64,000 bases of DNA from Arthrobacter ipis (GTDB lineage Bacteria > Actinomycetota > Actinomycetes > Actinomycetales > Micrococcaceae): contig NZ_JAAOXD010000003.1 in assembly GCF_014694315.1 (NCBI RefSeq), positions 124,001 through 188,000 on the forward strand, in the 5' to 3' direction. Below are positions 27,877-35,856 of this stretch, in pieces. Under the pieces are notes generated by a model. The model saw only the letters and a program-made list of their open reading frames with translations. It was not told the DNA's origin and made no database searches. Each line of letters begins with the position of its first letter. The stretch's first letter is position 1. The translations under genes were made by a program, and so were the position numbers.

Positions 27877-28416
27877 TTAGCTGCCGACGCCGGCGTAGGC
27901 CAGGGCCTGCTTCACCAGGGCGCCGCGGCCGCCGGCGAACTCGAGCTGCACGCCGTCGCTGAGCACTTCCTGGGGCGTCATCCAGGTCAGCTCCAGCGCG
28001 TCCTGGCGGGGGTCGCATTCGCCGGTCACGGGGATGATGTAGGCGAGCGACACGGCGTGCTGGCGGTCGTCCGTGAAGCCGGTGTGCGAGGGGGCGGGGA
28101 AGTATTCGGCCACGGTGAAGGGCACGGGGCTGATGGGGAGCTGAGGGAATGCCAGCGGGCCGAGGTCCTTTTCCATGTGGCGCAGCAGGGCGGCTCGGAT
28201 GGTCTCGCGGTAGAGCACCCGGCCGGAGACGAGCGACCGGACCATGGTGCCGTCCTCGTCTGCCTGCAGGAGCGTGCCCACCTCATTCACGAACCCGAGT
28301 GGATCCAGCCGGACCGGCACCGCCTCCACGTAGACCATCGGAAGCCTGCCTCGGGCTTCGAAGAGATCTTCGTCCGAGAGCCAGCCGGGGTTGGGGTCAG
28401 GGGTGCGCACGTTCAT
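27877..28416 (-). CDS. NUDIX-like protein with degenerate Nudix box (DUF4916-like)
   Basis: This 179-residue protein has a Nudix fold, but the Nudix box is eroded. Reading from Gly in GRVLYRETIRAALLRHMEKDLG, the first Gly and Glu and the Arg fit GX5EX7R. The metal-binding REUXEE segment is RHMEKD, so the first Glu is His and the last two are Lys and Asp. Hydrolysis of nucleoside diphosphate derivatives is therefore doubtful. The C-terminus keeps the usual ELTWMTPQEVL helix. It is conserved-looking and upstream of a possible hairpin (28484-28523); neighbours give no functional hint. Confidence 0.78.
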   Translation of the reverse strand: MNVRTPDPNPGWLSDEDLFEARGRLPMVYVEAVPVRLDPLGFVNEVGTLLQADEDGTMVRSLVSGRVLYRETIRAALLRHMEKDLGPLAFPQLPISPVPFTVAEYFPAPSHTGFTDDRQHAVSLAYIIPVTGECDPRQDALELTWMTPQEVLSDGVQLEFAGGRGALVKQALAYAGVGS

Positions 28417-28483
28417 GAGTCATTTTTACCCCATCGCCACAGGTCCGGCCGCCGAGGCGTGAGATTCCACCGTTTAGAGGCAG

Positions 28484-28523
28484 GCAAAGCGACGAGATTT
28501 CACCCCTCGATTTGCCGCCCGAC
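28484..28523. other. Short hairpin-capable region between glyoxalase and Nudix genes
   Basis: GGCAAA and TTTGCC flank a region with GAG and CTC inner pairs. Nearby, GAGATTCCACC and GAGATTTCACC are loosely repeated about 33 bp apart. The arms are short, so either a weak terminator for the glyoxalase gene or a decayed dispersed repeat is possible. Confidence 0.3.
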
Positions 28524-28551
28524 GACGAGCGCCGCGGGTAGGGGAGCGGGG

Positions 28552-29280
28552 CTACGACGGGCGCCGGACGGAGATCCAGAGCGGTGCCCGCTGGGCTGCC
28601 GCGCCGTCATTGTCCGGGTGAGGCACATGCAGGGTGCGTCCGAAGGCCTCCTCGGTCAGCGTAACGTCGTGTCCTGCGGCAGTGAGTCGGTCCTGCAGGG
28701 CGCTTAGGTCGCCGGCGTACTCGAACCCCAGTCCTGCGTGCGCCGCGCCGGTACCTGGCCGGGCCATCAGGACACCGCCGTTCTTGGCCGTGAAGTCGGC
28801 GGTTTCGTCGTCGTCGGGGACCGGCCGGAAACGCGCGCCGATGTCCCGCAGCGCCTGGGCGGCGGCTGTCACATCCTCGCTGAACCAGACCTCCACCACG
28901 GCCAGCGCCGGATCCGCATCCGCGCAGAGGGCCCCGTGGGCGGCTTTGTCGGCGAAGAAGCTGAAGCCGTCCGCACCCGTGATCCGGCAGGAGTCGCCGT
29001 GGTCCGCCCGGACAAGCTCGGCGGAGGAGGTGTCCGATTCCGCGCCGGATTGGTTGGTGCGCCGGGCAAACTCCTCGAGGTCACCGACCTCCACGCCGAA
29101 ATGCGTGACGCCGTCCTCCGCCGCGCCCCGATCGGCCTGGTGCAGCGCCAGCCGCCCCGCCCCGGCGTCGTACTCCCGCCAGGAGCCCTCATCGGTGGAC
29201 TTGATCATCCCCAGGTCGGTGAGGAGCCGCTCCCAGGGTTCAACCCGGGACGTGAAGTGGATGGGGCGGACACGAAGCAT
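28552..29280 (-). CDS. VOC-family (glyoxalase/dioxygenase-like) protein
   Basis: This 242-residue protein is made of two vicinal-oxygen-chelate modules. The first opens with RVRPIHFTSRVEPWERLLTDLG and the second with LAVVEVWFSEDVTAAAQALRDIGARFRP, the pattern of a paired betaalphabetabetabeta fold. Candidate metal ligands such as HQAD and HFGVEV are scattered and incomplete, so resistance, dioxygenase or ligand-binding roles are all open. A GAGGAGAGAG ribosome-binding site precedes the ATG. It is divergent from a YdeI-like gene across a 20-bp tandem repeat. Confidence 0.82.
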   Translation of the reverse strand: MLRVRPIHFTSRVEPWERLLTDLGMIKSTDEGSWREYDAGAGRLALHQADRGAAEDGVTHFGVEVGDLEEFARRTNQSGAESDTSSAELVRADHGDSCRITGADGFSFFADKAAHGALCADADPALAVVEVWFSEDVTAAAQALRDIGARFRPVPDDDETADFTAKNGGVLMARPGTGAAHAGLGFEYAGDLSALQDRLTAAGHDVTLTEEAFGRTLHVPHPDNDGAAAQRAPLWISVRRPS

Positions 29281-29345
29281 GCTCTCTCCTCGAACTCGAA
29301 ACACCAGGATCTTCGAAAACGGCGCCGACATGGCCATGATGCCAC

Positions 29346-29405
29346 GTCTTGAATCGCGTGGCACCGGGTTGAATCCGGAGGCGCTGGGTTGAATCCGGGG
29401 GCACT
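29346..29405. repeat. 20-bp tandem repeat, three copies
   Basis: GGGTTGAATCCGGAGGCGCT (29366-29385) and GGGTTGAATCCGGGGGCACT (29386-29405) are direct copies, preceded by a diverged third, GTCTTGAATCGCGTGGCACC (29346-29365). They fill the divergent gap between the VOC gene and the YdeI-like gene. The last copy ends 17 bp before the YdeI-like ATG, so copy number could affect expression. Confidence 0.75.
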
Positions 29406-29422
29406 GAAGGCAGAATAGGCGC

Positions 29423-30031
29423 ATGGGTGTGGAACTCGAGGAACTGCTGGTGCCTGACGCCGCCGCGTGGCGGACTTGGCTGGAATCCCACCACAGCGAC
29501 AGCCCCGGCGTCTGGCTCGTCCTGCACAAGAAGGGCGGCAACGTCACCCAACTGGACTACGACGCCGCCCTGGACGAGGCGCTGTGCTTCGGCTGGATCG
29601 ACGGCCAAGTCAAGAAGCGCGACGGCGACAGCTACCTCCAGCGCATGACCCGCCGGGGTGCCAAGAGCCCCTGGTCGGAACGGAACGTCGGCCACGTGGC
29701 CCGCCTTGAGGCGGAAGGGAAGATGACAGTTCCGGGCCGCGCCGCCGTCGACGCCGCCAAAGCGGACGGCCGCTGGGAGGCCGCCTATTCGGGACAGGCG
29801 ACGGCGGAGGTCCCGGCGGATCTGGCCGCCGCCATCGCCGCTGTGCCCGAGGCGCAGGCCATGTTCGATGTGCTGACCTCGGTGAACCGCTACGCGCTGA
29901 TCTACCGGACCAATTCGGTCAAGCAGGCCTCCACCCGGGAGCGGAAGATCGCCGGATTTGTCGAGATGCTGGCTCGCGGCGAGACGCCTTATCCGCAGAA
30001 GAAGCGCCCGGCGCAGAATGCAGCGGGTTGA
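29423..30031 (+). CDS. YdeI/OmpD-associated family protein
   Basis: This 202-residue cytoplasmic protein has the family blocks WRTWLESHHSDSPGVWLVLHKK, LDEALCFGWIDGQVKKRDGDSYLQRMTRR, SPWSERNVGHVARLEAEGKM, and the C-terminal RERKIAGFVEMLARGE. E. coli YdeI was linked to peptide resistance, but the biochemical role of the family is not settled. The stop codon is part of a GGTTGAGCCTGG sequence that recurs 26 bp later in a hairpin repeat. No operon partner is seen. Confidence 0.85.
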   Translation: MGVELEELLVPDAAAWRTWLESHHSDSPGVWLVLHKKGGNVTQLDYDAALDEALCFGWIDGQVKKRDGDSYLQRMTRRGAKSPWSERNVGHVARLEAEGKMTVPGRAAVDAAKADGRWEAAYSGQATAEVPADLAAAIAAVPEAQAMFDVLTSVNRYALIYRTNSVKQASTRERKIAGFVEMLARGETPYPQKKRPAQNAAG

Positions 30032-30071
30032 GCCTGGTGCTTCGTTCCGCTGGTTGAGCCTGTCGAAACCA
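30025..30071. repeat. GGTTGAGCCTGTCGAAACC-type dispersed repeat
   Basis: GGTTGAGCCTGTCGAAACC at 30051-30069 lies within a hairpin closed by CTGGTT (30049-30054) and AACCAG (30066-30071). A partial copy, GGTTGAGCCTGG, begins at 30025 and overlaps the stop of the YdeI-like gene. Sequences of this type are, to my knowledge, very frequent between genes in actinobacteria such as Arthrobacter and Microbacteriaceae. Confidence 0.65.
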
Positions 30072-30136
30072 GGTAGCCGGATCGAAAAGGCCGTCCGCGC
30101 TAAAATTGAGGCCGACTCCCAACACGAACGGCGAAC

Positions 30137-31801
30137 ATGCAGCGGTATTCCCTACGCACGCTGAGCCCACGCGGGCGGTGGATTGCGGCGGCAGTGGTCC
30201 TGGCTCTGGTGCTGGCCGCGGCTGCGGTGATCGGCCTGGCGGGGCGTTCGGGCGACGGCGGAACGCCCGGCGGTGCGGGACCCCAAAGCAGCGGCGCCCA
30301 GAGCGAAGCTCCAAAATCGTTCAGCAGGCCGGAGGGCGCCTCGCAGTTCCGGCCCTCCTACCACCTCACCCCTGCCAAAGAGTGGATGAACGACCCGCAG
30401 CGGCCATTCCTGCTGGATGGGGTGTGGCACTACTACTACCTCTACAACGCGGACCACCCCGAGGGGAACGGCACCGAATGGTTCCACGTCACCAGCACCG
30501 ACCTGGTGCACTGGAAGGACGAGGGCGTTGCCATCGGGAAGTTCAAGAACGGCCTCGGGGACATTGAGACCGGCAGCGCCGTGGTGGACCAGGACAACAC
30601 CGCCGGCTTCGGCAAGGGTGCCGTCGTCGCCGTTCTGACCCAACAGGACAAAGGCGTGCAGCGGCAGTCCCTGTTCTACTCCACGGACAAGGGCTACACC
30701 TTCAAGGCCGCCGACGGGAACCCGGTCATGGAGAACCCCGGCGCCCAGCACTGGCGCGATCCCAAAATCATCCGTGACGAGGCCCGCGGACAGTGGGTCA
30801 TGGCATTGGCCGAGGGGGAGAAGATCGGCCTGTACTCCTCAAAGGACCTTAAGGACTGGCATTACGTGTCCGGCTTTGAGCGGAAGGGCCTCGGAATCCT
30901 CGAATGCCCCGACCTCTTCCAGCTGGACCTCGACGGCGACCCCGCCAAACGCACCTGGGTCTTGGCCGCCAGCGCGAACGGCACCGCGGAAGGCCGGACC
31001 ACCGGCGTGGCCTACTGGACCGGGACCTTTGACGGAACCACGTTCACCCCCGCAGATGACAAACACCAGTGGCTCGACGCCGGCTCCGACTTCTATGCCG
31101 CCGTCACCTGGGACGATCCCCGGCTCCCGGAAAACGAACGGATGGCGTCCCGCCACGCCATCGGCTGGATGAACAACTGGACGTACGCCCGGCAACTGCC
31201 CACCACGGACTGGCAGGGCGGCGCTGACTCCATCGTGCGGGACATCCGGCTGAAGGCCGTGCAGGGGCGGCCTACGCTGGTCTCCACCCCCACTCCCGCC
31301 CTGTCCGCACTGGACGGCGAAGCCAAGACGGCAGGCAGCAGGGCGCTGACCCGGGAGGGCGCAGGCGAGCTTCCCGCGCCCGCAGGCGGCGCCTACCGGC
31401 TGGATGTGACCCTGGAACGTGCACCGGGCGACGACGGCATTGAGGCCCTGCTGAAGCTTGGCAGTGGCGGCGCGGACTATGCCACGGTGGGCTACAACTT
31501 CGAGCCAGGCACGGCCTGGGTGAGCCGGGCGGCAGTGGTGCCCGGCGCTGAGGCCCTGGGCCCGCTCTTTACCGACCGGAGGAGCGCCCAGAGCCCGCCC
31601 CGGAACGGCATCGTGGAGCTGTCCATTTGGGTGGATTACTCTTCGGTGGAGGTCTTCGTGAACGGCGGGGAGCAGACCCTGACGTCGGTGGTGCTGCCGC
31701 GGTCCGGGCAGCCGGCGGTCAGCGCCGCGACCGCCGGCGGGAAGCTGACGCTGAAGTCGTTCAAGTACACGCCGCTGGCCACGGTGCTGACGGCACGCTA
31801 G
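30137..31801 (+). CDS. Glycoside hydrolase family 32 (levanase/inulinase/invertase type), secreted or anchored
   Basis: This is a 554-residue protein. Residues 13-36 form a hydrophobic signal or signal anchor, followed by a Gly/Ser-rich linker to residue 65. The GH32 five-blade propeller begins with WMNDPQ (nucleophile Asp86), RDPK near 207-210 and ECPDLF with acid/base Glu256. A C-terminal beta-sandwich ends near SIWVDYSSVEVFVNGGEQTL, a typical GH32 module. The enzyme should hydrolyse fructans or sucrose outside the membrane. No transporter or fructokinase adjoins it, so released sugars must be imported by systems elsewhere. The ATG lies about 65 bp past the repeat hairpin. Confidence 0.93.
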   Translation: MQRYSLRTLSPRGRWIAAAVVLALVLAAAAVIGLAGRSGDGGTPGGAGPQSSGAQSEAPKSFSRPEGASQFRPSYHLTPAKEWMNDPQRPFLLDGVWHYYYLYNADHPEGNGTEWFHVTSTDLVHWKDEGVAIGKFKNGLGDIETGSAVVDQDNTAGFGKGAVVAVLTQQDKGVQRQSLFYSTDKGYTFKAADGNPVMENPGAQHWRDPKIIRDEARGQWVMALAEGEKIGLYSSKDLKDWHYVSGFERKGLGILECPDLFQLDLDGDPAKRTWVLAASANGTAEGRTTGVAYWTGTFDGTTFTPADDKHQWLDAGSDFYAAVTWDDPRLPENERMASRHAIGWMNNWTYARQLPTTDWQGGADSIVRDIRLKAVQGRPTLVSTPTPALSALDGEAKTAGSRALTREGAGELPAPAGGAYRLDVTLERAPGDDGIEALLKLGSGGADYATVGYNFEPGTAWVSRAAVVPGAEALGPLFTDRRSAQSPPRNGIVELSIWVDYSSVEVFVNGGEQTLTSVVLPRSGQPAVSAATAGGKLTLKSFKYTPLATVLTAR

Positions 31802-31890
31802 ACGCGCTGGTCGGAAGAGATTAGGCGCAGCGGCGCGCAAGAACGAGCGGCGCGCCAAGGTGGCACGCCAGCAGAAAACTCAGCGGAACG

Positions 31891-33054
31891 TCAGGCGGAC
31901 TCGAGCGGGAACGCCACCGCTTCGCCCACCACGCGCAGGCAGAGTTCCGTGCCCGGCTGGGCGATGGACGCGTTCCAGTGCCGGATGGTAATTACTTCAC
32001 CGCCGCCGGGGTAGCGGTGGTCGGGCATGGCGCCGGCCAGCTTAGGCGGCACGGCGAGCTTGAGCCGCACGGTGGTCTCGGGGCCGAAGTAGTCGGTATC
32101 CACCACCACGCCGCGGATAGGCCCGTCCTCGGCAATGCGAATCTGCTCGGGACGCAGCATGAGCTGGACGCGGCCCTGTGCGGGCGGGCGCCGGACAGGG
32201 ATCCCGCCCAGCGAGCAGGTGGCCAGCGACCCCTCCATCCAGGCATCGAGGATCACGGCGTCGCCCAGGAATTCGGCCGTGGCGCGGTCCGCCGGCCGCG
32301 TGTAGACCACGAAAGGGTTGCCGATCTGCGCCAGCTTGCCGCCCCGCATCACCGCTACCTGGTCTGCGAAGGACAGCGCCTCGGCCTGGTCGTGGGTGAC
32401 CAGGATGGTGGTCACCCCGGCCTCGTTGAGGACTTTGGCCACAGCACGCCGCGTGGCCACCCGCAGTCCGGCGTCCAGGGCGGAGAATGGCTCATCCAGC
32501 AGCATGAGTTCGGGTTCCCGGGCGAGCGCCCGGGCCAGGGCGACGCGCTGCTGCTGGCCGCCGGAGAGCTGGTGCGGCCGGCGCTTGGCCATGGCCGTGT
32601 CCAGCGACACCATCTCGAGGAGTTCGTTGACCCGGGCGTTAACGGCGCGGCGGCCGCCGTCGAGCTTTGCGGCATTGAGTCCGAACGCGATGTTCTGCCC
32701 CACGGTCAGGTGGGGGAACAGGGCGCCGTCCTGGGCCACGTAGCCGACGTGGCGCTTGTGTGCCGGCTTCCACACGCCGTCGCCAGCCACCGGGGAACCG
32801 TTCAGCGAGATGCTGCCGGTGCCCGGGTGTTCAAAGCCGGCGATCAGCCGGAGCAGGGTGGTTTTGCCGGAACCCGACGGGCCCACGATCGCGGTGGTTC
32901 CGCCCTTGGCCACGGACAGGTTCACGCCCTTGAGGACGGCCTGCGAGCCGAAGTTCTTGGTGACGGAGTCGATCTCCAGGTGGCTGTTGGTGCTTGGCGC
33001 CACGGACCGTGAGATCCGCGGTTCCGGAAGCCTGGACGGGGATTGTTCGGTCAC
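31891..33054 (-). CDS. ABC transporter ATP-binding protein, ferric iron type
   Basis: This is a 387-residue ATPase with Walker A GPSGSGKTTLL near residue 58, signature LSGGQQQRVALARALA near 160, Walker B LMLLDEPFSALD, and switch His in VTHDQAEAL. The C-terminal 110 residues form a TOBE-type regulatory domain (LMLRPEQIRIAEDGPIRGVV), as in FbpC. The GTG start overlaps the permease stop (GTGA). With the upstream permease and binding protein it forms an Fbp-type Fe(III) importer. It is the last gene of the operon. Confidence 0.92.
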   Translation of the reverse strand: MTEQSPSRLPEPRISRSVAPSTNSHLEIDSVTKNFGSQAVLKGVNLSVAKGGTTAIVGPSGSGKTTLLRLIAGFEHPGTGSISLNGSPVAGDGVWKPAHKRHVGYVAQDGALFPHLTVGQNIAFGLNAAKLDGGRRAVNARVNELLEMVSLDTAMAKRRPHQLSGGQQQRVALARALAREPELMLLDEPFSALDAGLRVATRRAVAKVLNEAGVTTILVTHDQAEALSFADQVAVMRGGKLAQIGNPFVVYTRPADRATAEFLGDAVILDAWMEGSLATCSLGGIPVRRPPAQGRVQLMLRPEQIRIAEDGPIRGVVVDTDYFGPETTVRLKLAVPPKLAGAMPDHRYPGGGEVITIRHWNASIAQPGTELCLRVVGEAVAFPLESA

Positions 33055-34643
33055 TGTCCCGCTACTTTCTTGGACTGCTGGAAGAGCAAATAGGTCATGG
33101 GCGCCGAGATCACGATCATGAGCAGGGCGTACGGCGCGGCGCCTGCGTAGTCGATTTCGCTGCTCTTGCTCCAGAACTCGGTGGCCAGGGTCCTCGTCCC
33201 GTTGGGGGAGAGCAGCAGTGTGGCGGTCAGCTCGTTGGCGATGCCGAGGAAGACGAGCGCCGCCCCGCCGGCCGCAGCGGGTGCGGTGAGCCGGAGCGTC
33301 ACCCGGATGAAGGACAGCAGCGGCGGTGTTCCCAGGGCCTGGGCCGCCTCATCCAGCTCCTTGGGTGCCTGGGCCAGGCCGGCACGGATGTTGACCAGGG
33401 CGCGCGGCAGGAACAGCAGGATGTAGGCGGCCACCAGGACGCCCGCCGTCTGGTAGACGCCCGGGACCAGCCGGATGCTGACGGTGACGAAGGCCAGGGC
33501 CACCACGATGCCTGGCATGGAGCTGGTGACGTAGTTGGAAAGTTCGAGGGCCTTGCTGAACCAGCTGGCATGCCGAACGGCCAGGTACGCCATGGGGAAG
33601 GCGACAACAGTGGTGGCTCCGGCGCCGGCCAGCCCGTACAGCAGGGTCTGCCACAGCGCCGGAACGAATTCGTCGGCCGCCCAGATGTCAGCGCCGCCGG
33701 CAATGATCCAGCGCAGCACGAACAGCAGCGGCAGCCCGAAGGCAAGCAGGGTCAGGCCGAGCAGGGCCAGCTGGGCCGGAACCTGGTAGGCGTGAAGCGG
33801 CAGGCGCAGGGCCTTGGCCTGCGCGCCGGAGCCCACGCGGGCGTACCGGGCGGTGCCGCGGCTGCGCACCTCGACCAGGAGCAGGAGGAGGCAGAAGAAC
33901 ACCAGCACGCTGGCCAGCATGGTGCCTGCGGCGCCGTTGAACGTGGACTGGTACTGCACCATGATGGCCGTGGTGAACGTGTCGAAGCGGATCATCGCAA
34001 AGGCGCCGTACTCGGCCAGCAGGTGCAGAGCCACCAGCAGCCCGCCGCCGGTCATCGCGATCCGGAGCTGCGGCAGGACCACACGGAAAAAGGCCCGCCA
34101 GGCCCCCAGCCCGAGGGACGCAGCCGACTGCTCTACGGCGGGATCCAGCCGGCTCAGCGTTGCGGCTGCGGGAATGTAGACCAGCGGAAAGTAGGAGAGC
34201 GTGGCTATGAGCACGCCGGAAAACAGCCCGTGCAGGGACGGCACAGCGGAAACCCACGCGTAGCTGTTGACGAAGGCAGGGATGGCCAGCGGCGCCGCGA
34301 GCAGCACCGCCCACACCTTCTGTCCGCGCAGCGTGGTTCGTTCCACGAGCCACGCGCCGCCCACGCCCAGGATGAGGCACAACGGCACCGTGAGCGCGAT
34401 CAGGAGCACCGTGTTGAGCAGCAGCTCGCCGACGCGCGGGCGCACGATGAGTTCAATGGCAGTGTCCCAGCCCGTGGCTGCGGTCATCACCGCGACGTAG
34501 CCGAGGGGGACGAGTGCGAACAGGGCGATCAGCACCGCCATGACGCCTACCGCGGAAACGCCGAAAGGCGGGCGGGGGCGCTTGCCCCGGCCCGCCGTCG
34601 TCGTGCTTCCGGATGTCTCCGGTGCCGATACTTGCGTGGTCAC
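33051..34643 (-). CDS. ABC transporter permease, ferric iron type (fused double-domain)
   Basis: This 530-residue permease has about 12 TM helices and two binding-protein-dependent transport domains fused in tandem, as in FbpB. The EAA loops appear as EQSAASLGLGAWRAFFRVVLP in the first half and DEAAQALGTPPLLSFIRVTL in the second, the contact sites for the ATPase. It starts with GTG, 4 bp after the binding-protein stop. Membrane location is the cytoplasmic membrane, moving Fe(III) delivered by the lipoprotein encoded just upstream. Confidence 0.92.
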   Translation of the reverse strand: MTTQVSAPETSGSTTTAGRGKRPRPPFGVSAVGVMAVLIALFALVPLGYVAVMTAATGWDTAIELIVRPRVGELLLNTVLLIALTVPLCLILGVGGAWLVERTTLRGQKVWAVLLAAPLAIPAFVNSYAWVSAVPSLHGLFSGVLIATLSYFPLVYIPAAATLSRLDPAVEQSAASLGLGAWRAFFRVVLPQLRIAMTGGGLLVALHLLAEYGAFAMIRFDTFTTAIMVQYQSTFNGAAGTMLASVLVFFCLLLLLVEVRSRGTARYARVGSGAQAKALRLPLHAYQVPAQLALLGLTLLAFGLPLLFVLRWIIAGGADIWAADEFVPALWQTLLYGLAGAGATTVVAFPMAYLAVRHASWFSKALELSNYVTSSMPGIVVALAFVTVSIRLVPGVYQTAGVLVAAYILLFLPRALVNIRAGLAQAPKELDEAAQALGTPPLLSFIRVTLRLTAPAAAGGAALVFLGIANELTATLLLSPNGTRTLATEFWSKSSEIDYAGAAPYALLMIVISAPMTYLLFQQSKKVAGQ

Positions 34644-34647
34644 GGAA

Positions 34648-35694
34648 TTAGAGCAGTCCTGCCTTGGTCATCAGTTCCGTGACCTTCTCGGAGTTCAGCT
34701 TGGCGGGGTCCACGGTGGGAGCCTGAAGTTCCTTGATCGGAACCAGCTTCTCGCTGGCGGGGACGCCGGAAGCGATGGCGTACTCGAAGGACGTGCCCTT
34801 CTGCAGGACTTCCTGGCCCTTCTTGCCGGTGATGAACTTCAGGAAGGCCTGGGCGTTCTCGGCGTTCTTCGAGGACTTCAGCACGCCGCCGCCGGAGACG
34901 GACAGGAACGCGCCCGGGTCCTGGTTCTTGAAGTAGTACGGCGTGACGTTCTTGGAGTTCTCGCCGGTCTTCGCCTGGTCGCCGTAGTAGTAGTAGTGGT
35001 AGATCAGCGCGGCATCAACCTCGCCGGCGTTCACTGCCTTCATGGCGGTGCTATTGCCCTTGTAGGCGGTGAAGTTTTCCTTCATGCCCTTCAGCCATGC
35101 CTCGGCAGCGGCTTCGCCCTTGAGCTCAACGAGTGCGGAGACGATGGCCTGGAAGTCGGCGCCGCTCGGGGAGGCTGCCCACTTGCCCTTCCACTCCGGC
35201 TTGGCCAGGTCCAGCATGGACTTCGGCAGCTTGTCCTCGGAGATCTTGTTCTTGTCGTAAACCAGGACGGTGGAGCGGGCGGCGATGCCGGTCCACTTGT
35301 TGGTGCTGGGGCGGAACTCCGCCGGAACCTGGGCCACCGTGTCCTTGTCGACGTCGGCGAACAGGCCGGCGTTCTCCACCTGCGCCATTGCGGGGGAGTT
35401 CTCCGTGAGGAAGACGTCCGCCGGTGAGGCTGCGCCTTCCTGGACAATCTGGTTGGACATCTCGGTGTCGTCACCCTGGCGGAGCGTCACCTTGATGCCG
35501 GTTTCCGCGGTGAAGGCGTCCGCCCATTCCTTGGTGAGGCTTTCGTGCTGCGCGTTGTAAACCGTGATCTCGCCCTTGGAGGCGTCAGCGGAGGACGAGG
35601 CAGCGGGGGAGGTGCCGGAGCCACAGGCGGAGAGGCCGAGGGCTGCGGTGGCGGCGATCGCGATGCCGGCCAGCGCGTTAATGCGGATCTTCAT
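34648..35694 (-). CDS. Iron ABC transporter substrate-binding lipoprotein
   Basis: This 348-residue periplasmic-type binding protein has a signal peptide ending in the lipobox GLSAC (Cys24), then EITVYNAQHESLTKEWADAFTAETGIKV, the standard FbpA-like start. YHYYYYGDQ contains the Tyr cluster that ligates Fe(III) in FbpA-family proteins. It is the first gene of the three-gene importer operon, and an iron box lies about 80 bp upstream. The likely cargo is ferric iron; the family also includes other cation and anion binders. Confidence 0.92.
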   Translation of the reverse strand: MKIRINALAGIAIAATAALGLSACGSGTSPAASSSADASKGEITVYNAQHESLTKEWADAFTAETGIKVTLRQGDDTEMSNQIVQEGAASPADVFLTENSPAMAQVENAGLFADVDKDTVAQVPAEFRPSTNKWTGIAARSTVLVYDKNKISEDKLPKSMLDLAKPEWKGKWAASPSGADFQAIVSALVELKGEAAAEAWLKGMKENFTAYKGNSTAMKAVNAGEVDAALIYHYYYYGDQAKTGENSKNVTPYYFKNQDPGAFLSVSGGGVLKSSKNAENAQAFLKFITGKKGQEVLQKGTSFEYAIASGVPASEKLVPIKELQAPTVDPAKLNSEKVTELMTKAGLL

Positions 35695-35775
35695 CGGGGT
35701 GCTTCTTTCTGCAAAAGTCTCGTGGGCCAGGCCCGCGTGAGCTGGGGAAGTTAGGTGAAGCTCACTCGAAAAACT

Positions 35776-35794
35776 GTAGGTTAGCCAAACCTAA
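35776..35794 (-). promoter_or_regulatory. DtxR/IdeR-type iron box
   Basis: GTAGGTTAGCCAAACCTAA matches the actinobacterial iron-box consensus TTAGGTTAGGCTAACCTAA at 16 of 19 positions and keeps the dyad. It lies about 82 bp before the start of the iron-binding lipoprotein gene. Repression by an iron-loaded DtxR/IdeR/DmdR homologue is expected. Confidence 0.8.
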
Positions 35795-35856
35795 GCACCA
35801 AGCGACAGAGGCCTTAAGTGATGAGGATCACATCAATTACGACACTGTTGCGTGTC

